Part shown: positions 43,983 through 52,168 of the stretch, piece after piece
Layout of the letters: every line of letters begins with the position of its first letter
How positions within the stretch are numbered: position 1 is the first letter of the stretch
From: an uncultured beta proteobacterium
Lineage (GTDB): Bacteria; Pseudomonadota; Gammaproteobacteria; Burkholderiales; SG8-41
Assembly (NCBI GenBank): GCA_903905655.1
Contig: CAIVHG010000056.1
Location: 1 to 64,000 of the forward strand
Length of the DNA stretch: 64,000 nucleotides
Direction of reading: 5' to 3'
Program-made: the position numbers and the translations under genes
Notes under the pieces: model-generated
Seen by the model: the letters and a program-made list of their open reading frames with translations, nothing else
What the model was told of the DNA's origin: nothing
The model's database searches: none

Positions 43983-44933
43983 CTATTTCTCGCGCATGCC
44001 GGCTTCTTCGATCACCTTGCCCAGGCGCGCCATCTCGGATTTCAACGCGGCCGCGAACTCCTGCGGCGAGCTCGCGATCACTTCGACGCCGGCGCTCAGG
44101 AATTTTTCCTTCACTTCTGGCTGATTCAGAAACTTCACCACTTCGCGGTTCAGCCGGTTGACGATCGCCGCCGGCGTGCGCGCCGGCGCGAGCACCGAGG
44201 TCGCGCTGCCGATCTGAAAGCCGGGCACGGTCGCTGCCATCGTCGGCAGACCGGGCGCGAGCGCAGAGGGCTTGGTGCTGGTGATGGCCAGCGCGCGCAG
44301 GCGCCCCGACTTCACGAATGGCGCCACCACTGCAGGCGACGAGAAGGTCAGCTGCACCTCGCCGCCGAGGATGGCGATGTTGGCGGGTCCCTGGCCTTTG
44401 TATGGAATGTGCACGATGTTGATCTTCGCCAGGGATTTCAGCAGCTCACCGGCGAGATGCGCCGCGGAACCAGTTGCCGAGGATGCAAAGTTGAGCGTCC
44501 CGGGCTTGGCCTTGGCCAGTTCGACCAGCTCCGCGACCGTATTCACCGGCACCGAGGGATGCACCACCAGGATGTTGGGCGCGGTCGTGGTGAACGAGAC
44601 CGGCGCGAAATCCTTGATGGGGTCCCACGCCGCCTTGCGGATCAGCGGCCCGATCCACATGCTGCTGCCCGCCACCAGCAGCGTGTAGCCGTCGGGCGCC
44701 GCCTTGGAAACGATCTCCGGCGCCAGCTCTCCGCCGCGGTTGTCCACGATCACCTGTTGTCCCAGGAGTCCTGCAATCCCCACCGCGATGATGCGCGCCG
44801 CGTAGTCGTTGCCGCCGCCCGGCGTCGAGGTGACGATGCGTATCGGCTTGTTCGGATATTCTTGTCCCTGGGCTGCGGCCGCAGCGAGCGTGCCTGCCAC
44901 AAACACCCCCATCACGGTGCGTACTGTCGACAT
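43983..44933 (-). CDS. Bug/TctC family tripartite tricarboxylate receptor
   Basis: Periplasmic solute-binding protein, 316 residues, first gene of a Bug-SDR-SDR operon. A signal peptide (MGVFVAGTLAAAAAQG) precedes the Bug core YPNKPIRIVTSTPGGGNDYAARI, QQVIVDNRGG, and the LAGELLKSLAKINIVHIPYKGQGPA segment that lines the ligand pocket. Bug proteins bind carboxylates or aromatic acids for TctAB-type transporters, but no TctA or TctB is nearby, so the receptor relies on a distant transporter or serves as a sensor component. Confidence 0.92.
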   Translation of the reverse strand: MSTVRTVMGVFVAGTLAAAAAQGQEYPNKPIRIVTSTPGGGNDYAARIIAVGIAGLLGQQVIVDNRGGELAPEIVSKAAPDGYTLLVAGSSMWIGPLIRKAAWDPIKDFAPVSFTTTAPNILVVHPSVPVNTVAELVELAKAKPGTLNFASSATGSAAHLAGELLKSLAKINIVHIPYKGQGPANIAILGGEVQLTFSSPAVVAPFVKSGRLRALAITSTKPSALAPGLPTMAATVPGFQIGSATSVLAPARTPAAIVNRLNREVVKFLNQPEVKEKFLSAGVEVIASSPQEFAAALKSEMARLGKVIEEAGMREK

Positions 44934-45189
44934 GATTCCCCCTCAGTCAGATGCGAGCCAGGCGATGCCGGTCTTTTGCTTTGCCGGAAGCTTGGCTGTG
45001 GATTAGCGGATTCGGATGCGCATCCCTGAAGTTTAGCGCGACTCGTTGATGGCGGCCAGCGTCCAGACACGCAGCGCTGAAAAACAACAGGCGGTTAGAT
45101 AGAGTAAGATAGCGGCTTCGACCGACACGTTGCCGCCTTGCATCATCCGCGCGCTCGCCAACCGTCCACGGCCAAACACAGACCACATC

Positions 45190-45903
45190 ATGAGCAACCG
45201 ATCGCAAGCACCCAAGGATGGCGCGACCCTGCCGGTTTCGGCAAAAATCCGCGCGCGCATCCAGCAGGCCAAACGCCGCTTCCACGCCAACGACAATATT
45301 GCCGAGTTCATTGCCCCGGGAGACATGGAGGCGCTGCTGGACGAAGTCGAAAGCAAAATGAAGGGTGTGCTCGAAAGCCTGGTCATCGACACCCACAACG
45401 ATCACAACACCCAGGATACCGCGCGCCGCGTGGCCAAGATGTATCTGACCGAGGTGTTCCGCGGGCGCTATGTGGAAGCGCCGCCGGTCACCGAGTTTCC
45501 GAACGCGGAGAACTTGAGCGAGCTGATGATCGTCGGGCCGATCACAGTGCGCAGCGCGTGCAGCCACCACTTCTGCCCGATCATGGGACGCCTGTGGATC
45601 GGGATCATGCCCAATGAGCATTCCAACCTGATCGGTTTGTCCAAGTACTCGCGGCTCGCCGAATGGATCATGGTGCGCCCGCAGATCCAGGAGGAAGCGA
45701 TCACCCAGCTCGCCGACCTGCTGATGAACAAGGTGAGCCCAGACGGGCTGGCGGTCATCATGGAGGCCGATCACTTCTGCATGCACTGGCGCGGCGTCAA
45801 AGACGCCGACACGCGGATGATCAACAGCGTCATGCGCGGCTCGTTCCTCAAGGACGCGGCGCTGCGCCGGGAATTGCTTTCTCTCATCAATCTGAAGAAC
45901 TGA
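45190..45903 (+). CDS. folE: GTP cyclohydrolase I
   Basis: Opens the GTP ring to form dihydroneopterin triphosphate, the first step to folate or tetrahydropterin. The 237-residue protein has NLSELMIVGPITVRSACSHHFCP with the zinc ligands Cys and His, and the third Cys ligand in ADHFCMHWRGV. Compared with E. coli FolE (CEHHLLP), the CSHHFCP variant is of the bacterial form seen next to BLUF genes. I start at the ATG at 45190 rather than the longer track ORF. The BLUF gene follows after 8 nt, so both are probably one transcript. Confidence 0.9.
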   Translation: MSNRSQAPKDGATLPVSAKIRARIQQAKRRFHANDNIAEFIAPGDMEALLDEVESKMKGVLESLVIDTHNDHNTQDTARRVAKMYLTEVFRGRYVEAPPVTEFPNAENLSELMIVGPITVRSACSHHFCPIMGRLWIGIMPNEHSNLIGLSKYSRLAEWIMVRPQIQEEAITQLADLLMNKVSPDGLAVIMEADHFCMHWRGVKDADTRMINSVMRGSFLKDAALRRELLSLINLKN

Positions 45904-45911
45904 GGCCTGCC

Positions 45912-46340
45912 ATGCTCGTCCGCCTGCTTTACGCCAGCCGCGCCGCCAAACCCTCTACCGCATCGGTCGTGGATTCCATCCTCACGCAGTCGCGCAAAAA
46001 CAATCCCGCGCAGGGCATCACCGGAATCCTCTGCTACAGCGATGACCTGTTCGTCCAGGTGCTCGAAGGCGGACGCGACGCTGTATGCGAACTGTACAAT
46101 GCGATCGTGCGCGACGCGCGCCATCTCAGCGTGCGCCTGCTGAGCTATGAAGAGATCTCGGAACGCCGCTTCTGCGGCTGGACCATGGGCCAGGTGAACA
46201 TCTCCAAGGTCAATCCCGCGCTGCTGCTCAAGCACGCCAAGACAGCGGCGCTCGACCCCTTCTCCTGTTCAGGCAGCGGCACGCTGGCCCTGCTCGACGA
46301 GCTGATCGCCACCGCCTCCGTCGTTAACCGCGAGGGATAA
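45912..46340 (+). CDS. BLUF domain blue-light sensor protein
   Basis: A 142-residue flavin-binding photoreceptor. The BLUF residues are present: Tyr in LLYASRA, Asn in RKNNPAQGITGILCYSD, Gln in VQVLEGGRD, and the Trp in FCGWTMG. The domain takes up most of the protein, and the C-terminal ~45 residues form helices without a known output domain, so it is a short BLUF that signals by protein contact. The start lies 8 nt after folE; the track ORF is longer because it runs through the folE shadow frame. Photolyase is encoded ~0.7 kb downstream. Confidence 0.93.
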   Translation: MLVRLLYASRAAKPSTASVVDSILTQSRKNNPAQGITGILCYSDDLFVQVLEGGRDAVCELYNAIVRDARHLSVRLLSYEEISERRFCGWTMGQVNISKVNPALLLKHAKTAALDPFSCSGSGTLALLDELIATASVVNREG

Positions 46341-46448
46341 TGCGCAAGCGCCACGCGCGCGCTTGCTGCATCCATTCTAAAAACTGCGCACGCCTCACCG
46401 GGATTAGCCGATGACGTACCCGCAAGCGTATTCCAGATCAGAGCCGAC

Positions 46449-47087
46449 ATGAAAGTCGCCATCATCCCCGTCACCCCGTACCAGCAGAATTGCTCGGTGC
46501 TGATGTGCGAGGAGACCAACAAAGCCGCCATCGTCGACCCCGGCGGCGACCTCGATGAGATCGTGTCCAACATCAAGCGCATGGGCGCCACGCCCGAGAG
46601 GATACTAATCACCCATGGCCACATGGATCACTGCGCGGGCACCGCGGAGCTCGCCGCACGCCTCGAGGTGCCGATCGAAGGGCCGCACGCAGACGACCAG
46701 TTCCTGATCGAGCTGCTGCCACAGAAGACCGGGCGCTCCGGTTTTCCGCATGCCGAGGCATTCACGCCCGAGCGCTGGCTCGCCTCCGGCGACAGCGTGC
46801 GCTTCGGCAATGTGACGCTCGAAGTGCGGCACTGCCCGGGCCACACGCCGGGCCACATCATATTCTTCATTCGCGCAGTGCAGCTCGCGCTGGTGGGCGA
46901 CGTGCTGTTCCAGGGCTCGATCGGACGCACCGACCTGCCGCGCGGCGATCACGCCACGCTGATACGCTCCATCCGCAATGAGCTGTGGCCGCTGGGCGAC
47001 GATGTCACCTTCATTCCGGGCCACGGCCCAACCTCGACCTTCGGCGAGGAACGGCGCACCAATCCGTACGTCGCAGATGACCGCTAG
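46449..47087 (+). CDS. MBL-fold metallo-hydrolase, glyoxalase II-like
   Basis: A 212-residue metallo-beta-lactamase fold hydrolase. The first metal motif is ITHGHMDHCAG, followed by CPGHTPGHI and the Asp in ALVGDVLFQGSIGRTDLPRGD, and the last His in FIPGHGPTSTFGEER. This pattern is that of the YcbL/glyoxalase II-like branch. The gene's stop overlaps the stop of the convergent photolyase gene by four bases. The exact substrate is not shown by the sequence. Confidence 0.9.
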   Translation: MKVAIIPVTPYQQNCSVLMCEETNKAAIVDPGGDLDEIVSNIKRMGATPERILITHGHMDHCAGTAELAARLEVPIEGPHADDQFLIELLPQKTGRSGFPHAEAFTPERWLASGDSVRFGNVTLEVRHCPGHTPGHIIFFIRAVQLALVGDVLFQGSIGRTDLPRGDHATLIRSIRNELWPLGDDVTFIPGHGPTSTFGEERRTNPYVADDR

Positions 47088-48535
47088 CCGCGGCTAGCGG
47101 CCTGATATGCGTCCCTCGCGGCCGCGTATAACTCCAGCGTCACCTGCCGCGCCTCAGCGTGATCGACGATCGGCCCAGGATAATCGCGCCCGATGAGAAC
47201 GCCGCAGCGCTGCTGCTGTTCTGCATTCATCAGCCACGGCGCATGTATATTTTTATCGCCGCAGGCGGCGAGCTGCGGCAGGTACTTGCGGATGAACGCA
47301 CCCTCAGGATCAAATTTTTCCGACTGCACCACCGGATTGAAGATGCGAAAATAAGGCTGCGCATCGCAGCCGGTCGAGGCCGCCCACTGCCAGCCGCCGT
47401 TATTGGCGGCGAGATCGTAGTCGTTGAGCTTTTGCGCGAAGTAACGCTCGCCCAACAACCAGGAGACGTGCAGATCCTTGACCAGGAACGAAGCGGCGAT
47501 CATGCGCAGGCGGTTATGCATGTAGCCCGTGCTGTTCAACTGCAGCATCGCCGCGTCGACCAGCGGATAACCGGTCCTGCCCTCACACCACGCGGTAAAG
47601 CGCTGCGGGTCGTTGGCGAAGCGCAGCGCGTCGTACTCAGGGCGGAATGCGTGCTCGACAACGTGCGGATGGTGATGCAGGATCATGAAATAGAAGTCGC
47701 GCCAGATCAGCTCGTTGAGCCAGGTCTCGGCGCCGCGGTCGTCGCGCTCCCAGGCGGCACGCGCCAGCTCGCGTACCGAGATCGTGCCGAAGCGCAGGTG
47801 CACCGAAAGATACGACGGCCCTTTCACGGCTGGATAGTTGCGCGTCTCGTGATAACGCTCGATGCGCCCCAGAAAATCCTGAAACGCCGCCGCGGCGCCT
47901 GAGTTTCCGGCCTCAATAGACAACGCCTTCAGGTTAGTGCGTTTGAAGCCCAGGGCTGCGAGTTCCGGCATCACGCTATCCTCCGGACGGCCGAGATTCC
48001 CCAAGTGCAGCTCCACCGGATAAGCGGCGAGATCCTCAACGGTGATGCGCTTCATCCAGGCATTCTTGTAAGCGGTATACACCGAGTACGGCCGCCCCTC
48101 CTTGGTGAGGACCTCATCCACTTCGAATACGACCTGGTCCTTGCAGCTGATGAATTCGATGCCGCGCGCAGCGAGCGCTGCGCGCACCGCAGCGTCACGG
48201 CTGACGGCGGCCGGCTCGTAGTCGCGGTTCGCATAGACCGCATCCACCTTGAGTGCCGCGGCGAGCTGCGGAATTTCCTCACGGGCGTGGCCATGCAGCA
48301 CGATCAGCCCGCCGCCTGCCCGCGTCAGCTTCTCCCGCAGCTCGGCGACGCTTTCCCAGATGAACTCGACGCGGCGGTCGGCGCGGTCCTCGATCGCATC
48401 GAGGATTTCACGGTCGAACACGAACACCAGGTACACGCGCTGCGCGGAAGCGAGCGCGCGAAACAGTGCGGCGTTGTCCTGGACGCGCAGATCTCTGCGC
48501 AGCCAGACCAGCGCCGATTCATCTGCTGCAGTCAC
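47084..48535 (-). CDS. phrB: Deoxyribodipyrimidine photolyase (class I CPD)
   Basis: Light-driven DNA repair enzyme that splits pyrimidine dimers, 483 residues. The N-terminal Rossmann domain (LVWLRRDLRVQDNAAL) would hold the antenna cofactor; the C-terminal FAD domain has LNELIWRDFYFMILHHHP, NSTGYMHNRLRMIAASF and the class I signature GWQWAASTGCDAQPYFRIFNP region. The start is GTG; its upstream sequence (TAGGGGCTCTGAGAC) comes from the edge of the palindromic element at 48541-48918, which thus supplies the promoter region and ribosome site. folE and the BLUF gene lie ~0.7 kb away on the other strand. Confidence 0.95.
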   Translation of the reverse strand: MTAADESALVWLRRDLRVQDNAALFRALASAQRVYLVFVFDREILDAIEDRADRRVEFIWESVAELREKLTRAGGGLIVLHGHAREEIPQLAAALKVDAVYANRDYEPAAVSRDAAVRAALAARGIEFISCKDQVVFEVDEVLTKEGRPYSVYTAYKNAWMKRITVEDLAAYPVELHLGNLGRPEDSVMPELAALGFKRTNLKALSIEAGNSGAAAAFQDFLGRIERYHETRNYPAVKGPSYLSVHLRFGTISVRELARAAWERDDRGAETWLNELIWRDFYFMILHHHPHVVEHAFRPEYDALRFANDPQRFTAWCEGRTGYPLVDAAMLQLNSTGYMHNRLRMIAASFLVKDLHVSWLLGERYFAQKLNDYDLAANNGGWQWAASTGCDAQPYFRIFNPVVQSEKFDPEGAFIRKYLPQLAACGDKNIHAPWLMNAEQQQRCGVLIGRDYPGPIVDHAEARQVTLELYAAARDAYQAASRG

Positions 48536-48540
48536 GTCTC

Positions 48541-48918
48541 AGAGCCCCTAACAGAATGAAACACATGGTGCGCTGTCACGATTTTGGCTCAGCACGCGAA
48601 GCAAGGCGCGCCGCTTAGTCATTCTAAGCAAGCGACTTGCGACAACGTTATGAGCCAAAATTCGCGCCAGCCCGAAGGGTTACAGCCAGAATTGCCGGCG
48701 CACCGCAGCGCGGAGCAGGGGCCCCGCTTGCGGGGATGCGACCGCGAAGGTGCGCATGAGTCGCGTGGAATCGGTGCGCCGAGTGTCGCGCTCCGGGGTC
48801 GTATCCAAGCGCGATGCGCCTGGAACCTGCTCCGCCCTCCACGCGACGCCGCGTTGCTCGCCTTGCCATCGACAATTCTGGCTGTAACGCACACGCGTTT
48901 CATCCTGTTAGGGACTCT
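48541..48918. repeat. 378-bp nested palindromic element (MITE-like)
   Basis: An intergenic block bounded by imperfect terminal inverted repeats of 22 bp (20 of 22 match, for example CCCTAACAG then ATGAAAC at 48541-48562 and its complement at 48897-48918). Inside are further inverted repeats: a perfect 16-bp pair (48679-48694 with 48873-48888), an 11-bp pair (ATTTTGGCTCA at 48581-48591, TGAGCCAAAAT at 48651-48661), and small hairpins (GCTTAGTCATTCTAAGC). The plus-strand ORF at 48584 has no recognisable domain. No transposase and no clear target-site duplication are visible, so it is a MITE-like or structured-RNA repeat candidate. Confidence 0.6.
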
Positions 48919-48940
48919 TAGAATTACGAATTACGCGGCG

Positions 48941-49891
48941 TCATTTCCGGGGAAGCGCAAGGCCAGCTGCCCGCGCCTGCTCCTCGATTTCAGGCAAACC
49001 GAGGCGCAGCAATCCGTTGGCAAACTTCTGGACTTCAGCATCAGGAGGCATGTAATAGGGCTCGCGCAGCCCGCCTTCCCCGCCTGGAAGCTTTAAAACC
49101 TTCATCGTCATCTTGAGCCAGCGCGGTGCCGAAGAGTGCCAGGGACGCATGTAGCGGATGAAGCGGCTGATGTCCGCGTAGATCGATGCCATTTCCTTGA
49201 ACTGCTGCTGCTCGTAACAATCGAGGTAGCGCCGGAAGGTCTTGGGAATGATATTGCCTTCCATCGACACCAGCCCGGTTGCCCCCAGTTGCAGCATATT
49301 GAAGGAATCGGGAAAGGGAGCGTAGATTTCGATATCCGGCCGCGGCATCAGTTTCTTCAGCTCTATGAAATAGTCGATACCCACACCGCTCAGATTGACG
49401 GCCACGATCTGCCGGTGCTTGCGGCAGACATCCGTGATCGCCGTCGGCGTGGGCGTATAGCCGATGATCGGATTGGGCGCGATCGCGATTGGATGACTGA
49501 TGCCTGTCAGCACATTATCGTAATAGGCCATGTACTCCTGGTCGGTCGGCCTGAAGCCATGCCACGACGCCGGGCCGTAGACATTTACGACGTCAACCTT
49601 GGACTCCACGGCGAGCAGCGTGTGCTCGCGTGCCAGCCTGGCCGTCTGCTGCTCGGGCGGGTTGGCATTGACCTGCACCTTGCCCTTGCAGACCTCGACG
49701 CCGATCTCGTAAACGCGCCTGAGCTCATCCCATTTCAGCGCATGGCCCTCGCCGGACCCGGCGCTCGCGAGATAGACGCCGAGTCCCGCATCGACAAAGC
49801 GCTGCAGGAATTGGCGGAACGCATCCTCATCAAGTGCACCCGCTTTGGTGAAAGTCGTCGCGTTCCTGCACAGGCAGGTCAAGTCTGGCAT
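48941..49891 (-). CDS. DapA/NAL superfamily protein lacking the Schiff-base lysine
   Basis: A 316-residue TIM-barrel protein of the dihydrodipicolinate synthase/N-acetylneuraminate lyase superfamily. SAGSGEGHALKWDE matches the substrate-carboxylate loop. The catalytic Lys that forms the imine in relatives (IIGIKEATG) aligns with Asn in IVAVNLSGVGID, and the catalytic Tyr region (YNVPSRTG) reads APNPIIGY. It therefore may not work by imine chemistry. It lies 2 nt after a Bug receptor gene on the same strand, so it likely acts on the same ligand or as an allied binding protein. Confidence 0.85.
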   Translation of the reverse strand: MPDLTCLCRNATTFTKAGALDEDAFRQFLQRFVDAGLGVYLASAGSGEGHALKWDELRRVYEIGVEVCKGKVQVNANPPEQQTARLAREHTLLAVESKVDVVNVYGPASWHGFRPTDQEYMAYYDNVLTGISHPIAIAPNPIIGYTPTPTAITDVCRKHRQIVAVNLSGVGIDYFIELKKLMPRPDIEIYAPFPDSFNMLQLGATGLVSMEGNIIPKTFRRYLDCYEQQQFKEMASIYADISRFIRYMRPWHSSAPRWLKMTMKVLKLPGGEGGLREPYYMPPDAEVQKFANGLLRLGLPEIEEQARAAGLALPRK

Positions 49892-49893
49892 GC

Positions 49894-50889
49894 TTAATCC
49901 TCCACCAGCGGTATGTTGGCCTTCCTGACAACCTCCTTCCAGCGCGCGATTTCGCTGCGGTAAAACGCATCGGCCTGCGGCTGCGTCAGTTTGGAGGGAA
50001 CGAAGTCGAGATCATTGAAGCGCTGCAGCACTTCAGGCGAGGCGAGCGCGCGCATTGCGGCGCTGTGCAACTTGCTCACGATTTCCGCTGGCATGCCGAC
50101 AGGCGCGTAAAGACCGATATAGGACGAATCGACATACTCGGGAAATCCCAATTCCGGGGTCGTCGGCACTTCGGGAAATGCCTTCAGGCGATTGACGCTC
50201 GTCACCGCGAGTAATCTTATCCTTCCGCTGCGCACGCCGGCGCCCAGCGTGGGCACGTTGTTGAGCTGAGCGTCGATCTCGCCGCTCATCATGGCGGTCG
50301 CGGCATCAGCAGCGCTTTTATAATTGATAATTTCCATTTTCAGGCCGAGCTGCATCATGAACTGCTCCATCGTCATGCGCTGTCCGCCCGCGCCCCCCAG
50401 ATGGTATTTTCCCGGGTTCTTCTTGACGAGATCCATGAATTCCCGCAGGGTCTTCGCCTGTATGTTCGCGGCGCTGACCGCCACCAGATTCGGCGATTCA
50501 GCCAAAATCGCCACCGCCATGAGATCCTTCAGCGGATCGTAGGGCAAGGTCTTGTAGGTCGCGGGATTCTGAGTAGTCGCGATGGAACAATAGAGCAGTG
50601 TATAGCCGTCTGGTTTTGAGCTGGTAACCATCGCGATCCCGGTGTTGCCGCCGGCACCCGGCTTGTTCAGCATGACGATGTTCTTGCCGAGTTCCCTGCT
50701 CATGGCGGTGGCGACGATGCGGGAGATGACGTCGGAGGGCCCGCCGGTGCCGAACGGAATTACGCCGTTGATGATGTGATCCGGGTATTCCGCGCCTGCG
50801 GCTGGCGCGCCGAGCATACACGAAAGCAGTGCGATCGAAGCCCATACCCAATTGCGCGCGCGGCGCGCCTGACCTGAAAATCCGTTCAT
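49894..50889 (-). CDS. Bug/TctC family tripartite tricarboxylate receptor
   Basis: Periplasmic receptor of 331 residues. The leader (WVWASIALLSCMLGAPAAGA) precedes YPDHIINGVIPFGTGGPSDVISRI and KNIVMLNKPGAGGNTGIAMV, the standard Bug core. It lies directly upstream of, and is probably co-translated with, the DapA-like gene. A strong AGGAGGTAG site precedes the ATG. It is divergent from another Bug gene across a 294-nt gap (50890-51183) in which I see no gene or clear regulatory element. Confidence 0.93.
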   Translation of the reverse strand: MNGFSGQARRARNWVWASIALLSCMLGAPAAGAEYPDHIINGVIPFGTGGPSDVISRIVATAMSRELGKNIVMLNKPGAGGNTGIAMVTSSKPDGYTLLYCSIATTQNPATYKTLPYDPLKDLMAVAILAESPNLVAVSAANIQAKTLREFMDLVKKNPGKYHLGGAGGQRMTMEQFMMQLGLKMEIINYKSAADAATAMMSGEIDAQLNNVPTLGAGVRSGRIRLLAVTSVNRLKAFPEVPTTPELGFPEYVDSSYIGLYAPVGMPAEIVSKLHSAAMRALASPEVLQRFNDLDFVPSKLTQPQADAFYRSEIARWKEVVRKANIPLVED

Positions 50890-51183
50890 GACTACCTCCT
50901 CTTTCGTGGACGCTTCATTTCAGGAGAACTTCGAAAGTGCAAAGCCCGGGTTGCGGGGTCATGCTACCAGCAAAAACGGCGGCATGGCGAGAATGCCTAA
51001 AGCCATTCGAATTTTTTCCGCAAGCACCGCCTGATCGCACGCGGCGGCGACCCTTGACACCTGTGGTCGAGCGGTGCATCCTGCCAGCCACAGAATAAAA
51101 ATCGCGTGACCTGGAACCGGAATCGCACAGGCACATCCGGTGCGCTGTTCCGGACTGCATACGATCCTCAGGAGGAAATAAGC

Positions 51184-52155
51184 ATGCACAATATCTCGCG
51201 AGCCCTCGCGCTCGGGCTGTTTGTCTTTACGCTGATGTCCGCTGCGCAGCAGGCGCTCGCGCAGCAGTACCCCGTCAAGTCCATCCGCCTGGTGGTCGGG
51301 TCGCCTGCAGGCGGCGGCACGGACCTCATCGCACGCCTGACCGCAGAGAAGCTGCGCGATGCGCTGAAGCAGCCGGTGGTCATCGACAACCGGCCGGGCG
51401 CGGGCAACATGATCGCGTCGAAGCTTGTCGCGGAGGCCCCGGCTGACGGATACACACTCGTGGTGCAGGGCATGAGCTCGACCGTCACCCCGAGCCTCTA
51501 CCGCTCCGTGCCGTACAATCCCAATGACCTGCAGGGGGTCTCCCCGCTCATGTCCTTTCCGTTCGTCATCGTGGTCAACCCCAAGGTGCCCGCCGCCAAC
51601 CTTAAAGAATTCACCGACTATCTGAAGACCAATGCAGCCAAGCTCAACGTCGCGAGCGCGGGCGGAACGACGACGGTGACCGCGGAACTGTTCTCACAGA
51701 TGGTGGGCGCCAAGCTGCGCTACATCCCCTACAACGGAAGCGCACCGGCGCTGCTCTCGGTGATCGGCGGCGAGACCCAGGTGCTGTTCAGCGATCTGCC
51801 GTCCGCGTTCCAGCACGTCAAGAGCGGTGCGCTGCGCGGCATCGTGATCAGCGGTGACAAGCGCTCGCCACAGGCCCCTGAGATTCCCACCGCGAAGGAG
51901 TCTGGCATGCCGGAATTCGTGGTGCTGTCCTGGTACGGGCTGTTCGCCCCAACCAAGACGCCCGCCGCCGCCGTCAACCTGCTCAACGCGACGCTCAAAT
52001 CAAGCATGGTGCAGCCGGACGTCGTGAAGCGGCTCGCGAGCATGGGCGGTGAACCATTCACCGACACCGTGAAGAACTTCAACGACATGTACCACGCGGA
52101 TCTCGACCGCTGGAAGCGCGTCATCAAGCAGGGCAATATGCCGCTAGTGGACTAA
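51184..52155 (+). CDS. Bug/TctC family tripartite tricarboxylate receptor
   Basis: Periplasmic receptor of 323 residues beginning at an ATG with AGGAGG upstream; the track ORF adds 26 residues of shadow sequence. The signal peptide ends AQQALA. The core QYPVKSIRLVVGSPAGGGTD, VVIDNRPGAGNMIASKLV and LRYIPYNGSAPALLSVIGGE is typical. It is followed after 13 nt by a flavin dehydrogenase, so the two probably act on the same carboxylate. Confidence 0.94.
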   Translation: MHNISRALALGLFVFTLMSAAQQALAQQYPVKSIRLVVGSPAGGGTDLIARLTAEKLRDALKQPVVIDNRPGAGNMIASKLVAEAPADGYTLVVQGMSSTVTPSLYRSVPYNPNDLQGVSPLMSFPFVIVVNPKVPAANLKEFTDYLKTNAAKLNVASAGGTTTVTAELFSQMVGAKLRYIPYNGSAPALLSVIGGETQVLFSDLPSAFQHVKSGALRGIVISGDKRSPQAPEIPTAKESGMPEFVVLSWYGLFAPTKTPAAAVNLLNATLKSSMVQPDVVKRLASMGGEPFTDTVKNFNDMYHADLDRWKRVIKQGNMPLVD

Positions 52156-52168
52156 CTAGGCCGCATCG

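Noticed and set aside
48584-49096. 170-aa plus-strand ORF in and beyond the palindromic element
   Set aside because: It crosses into the DapA-like gene on the other strand, has no domain and depends on repeat sequence.
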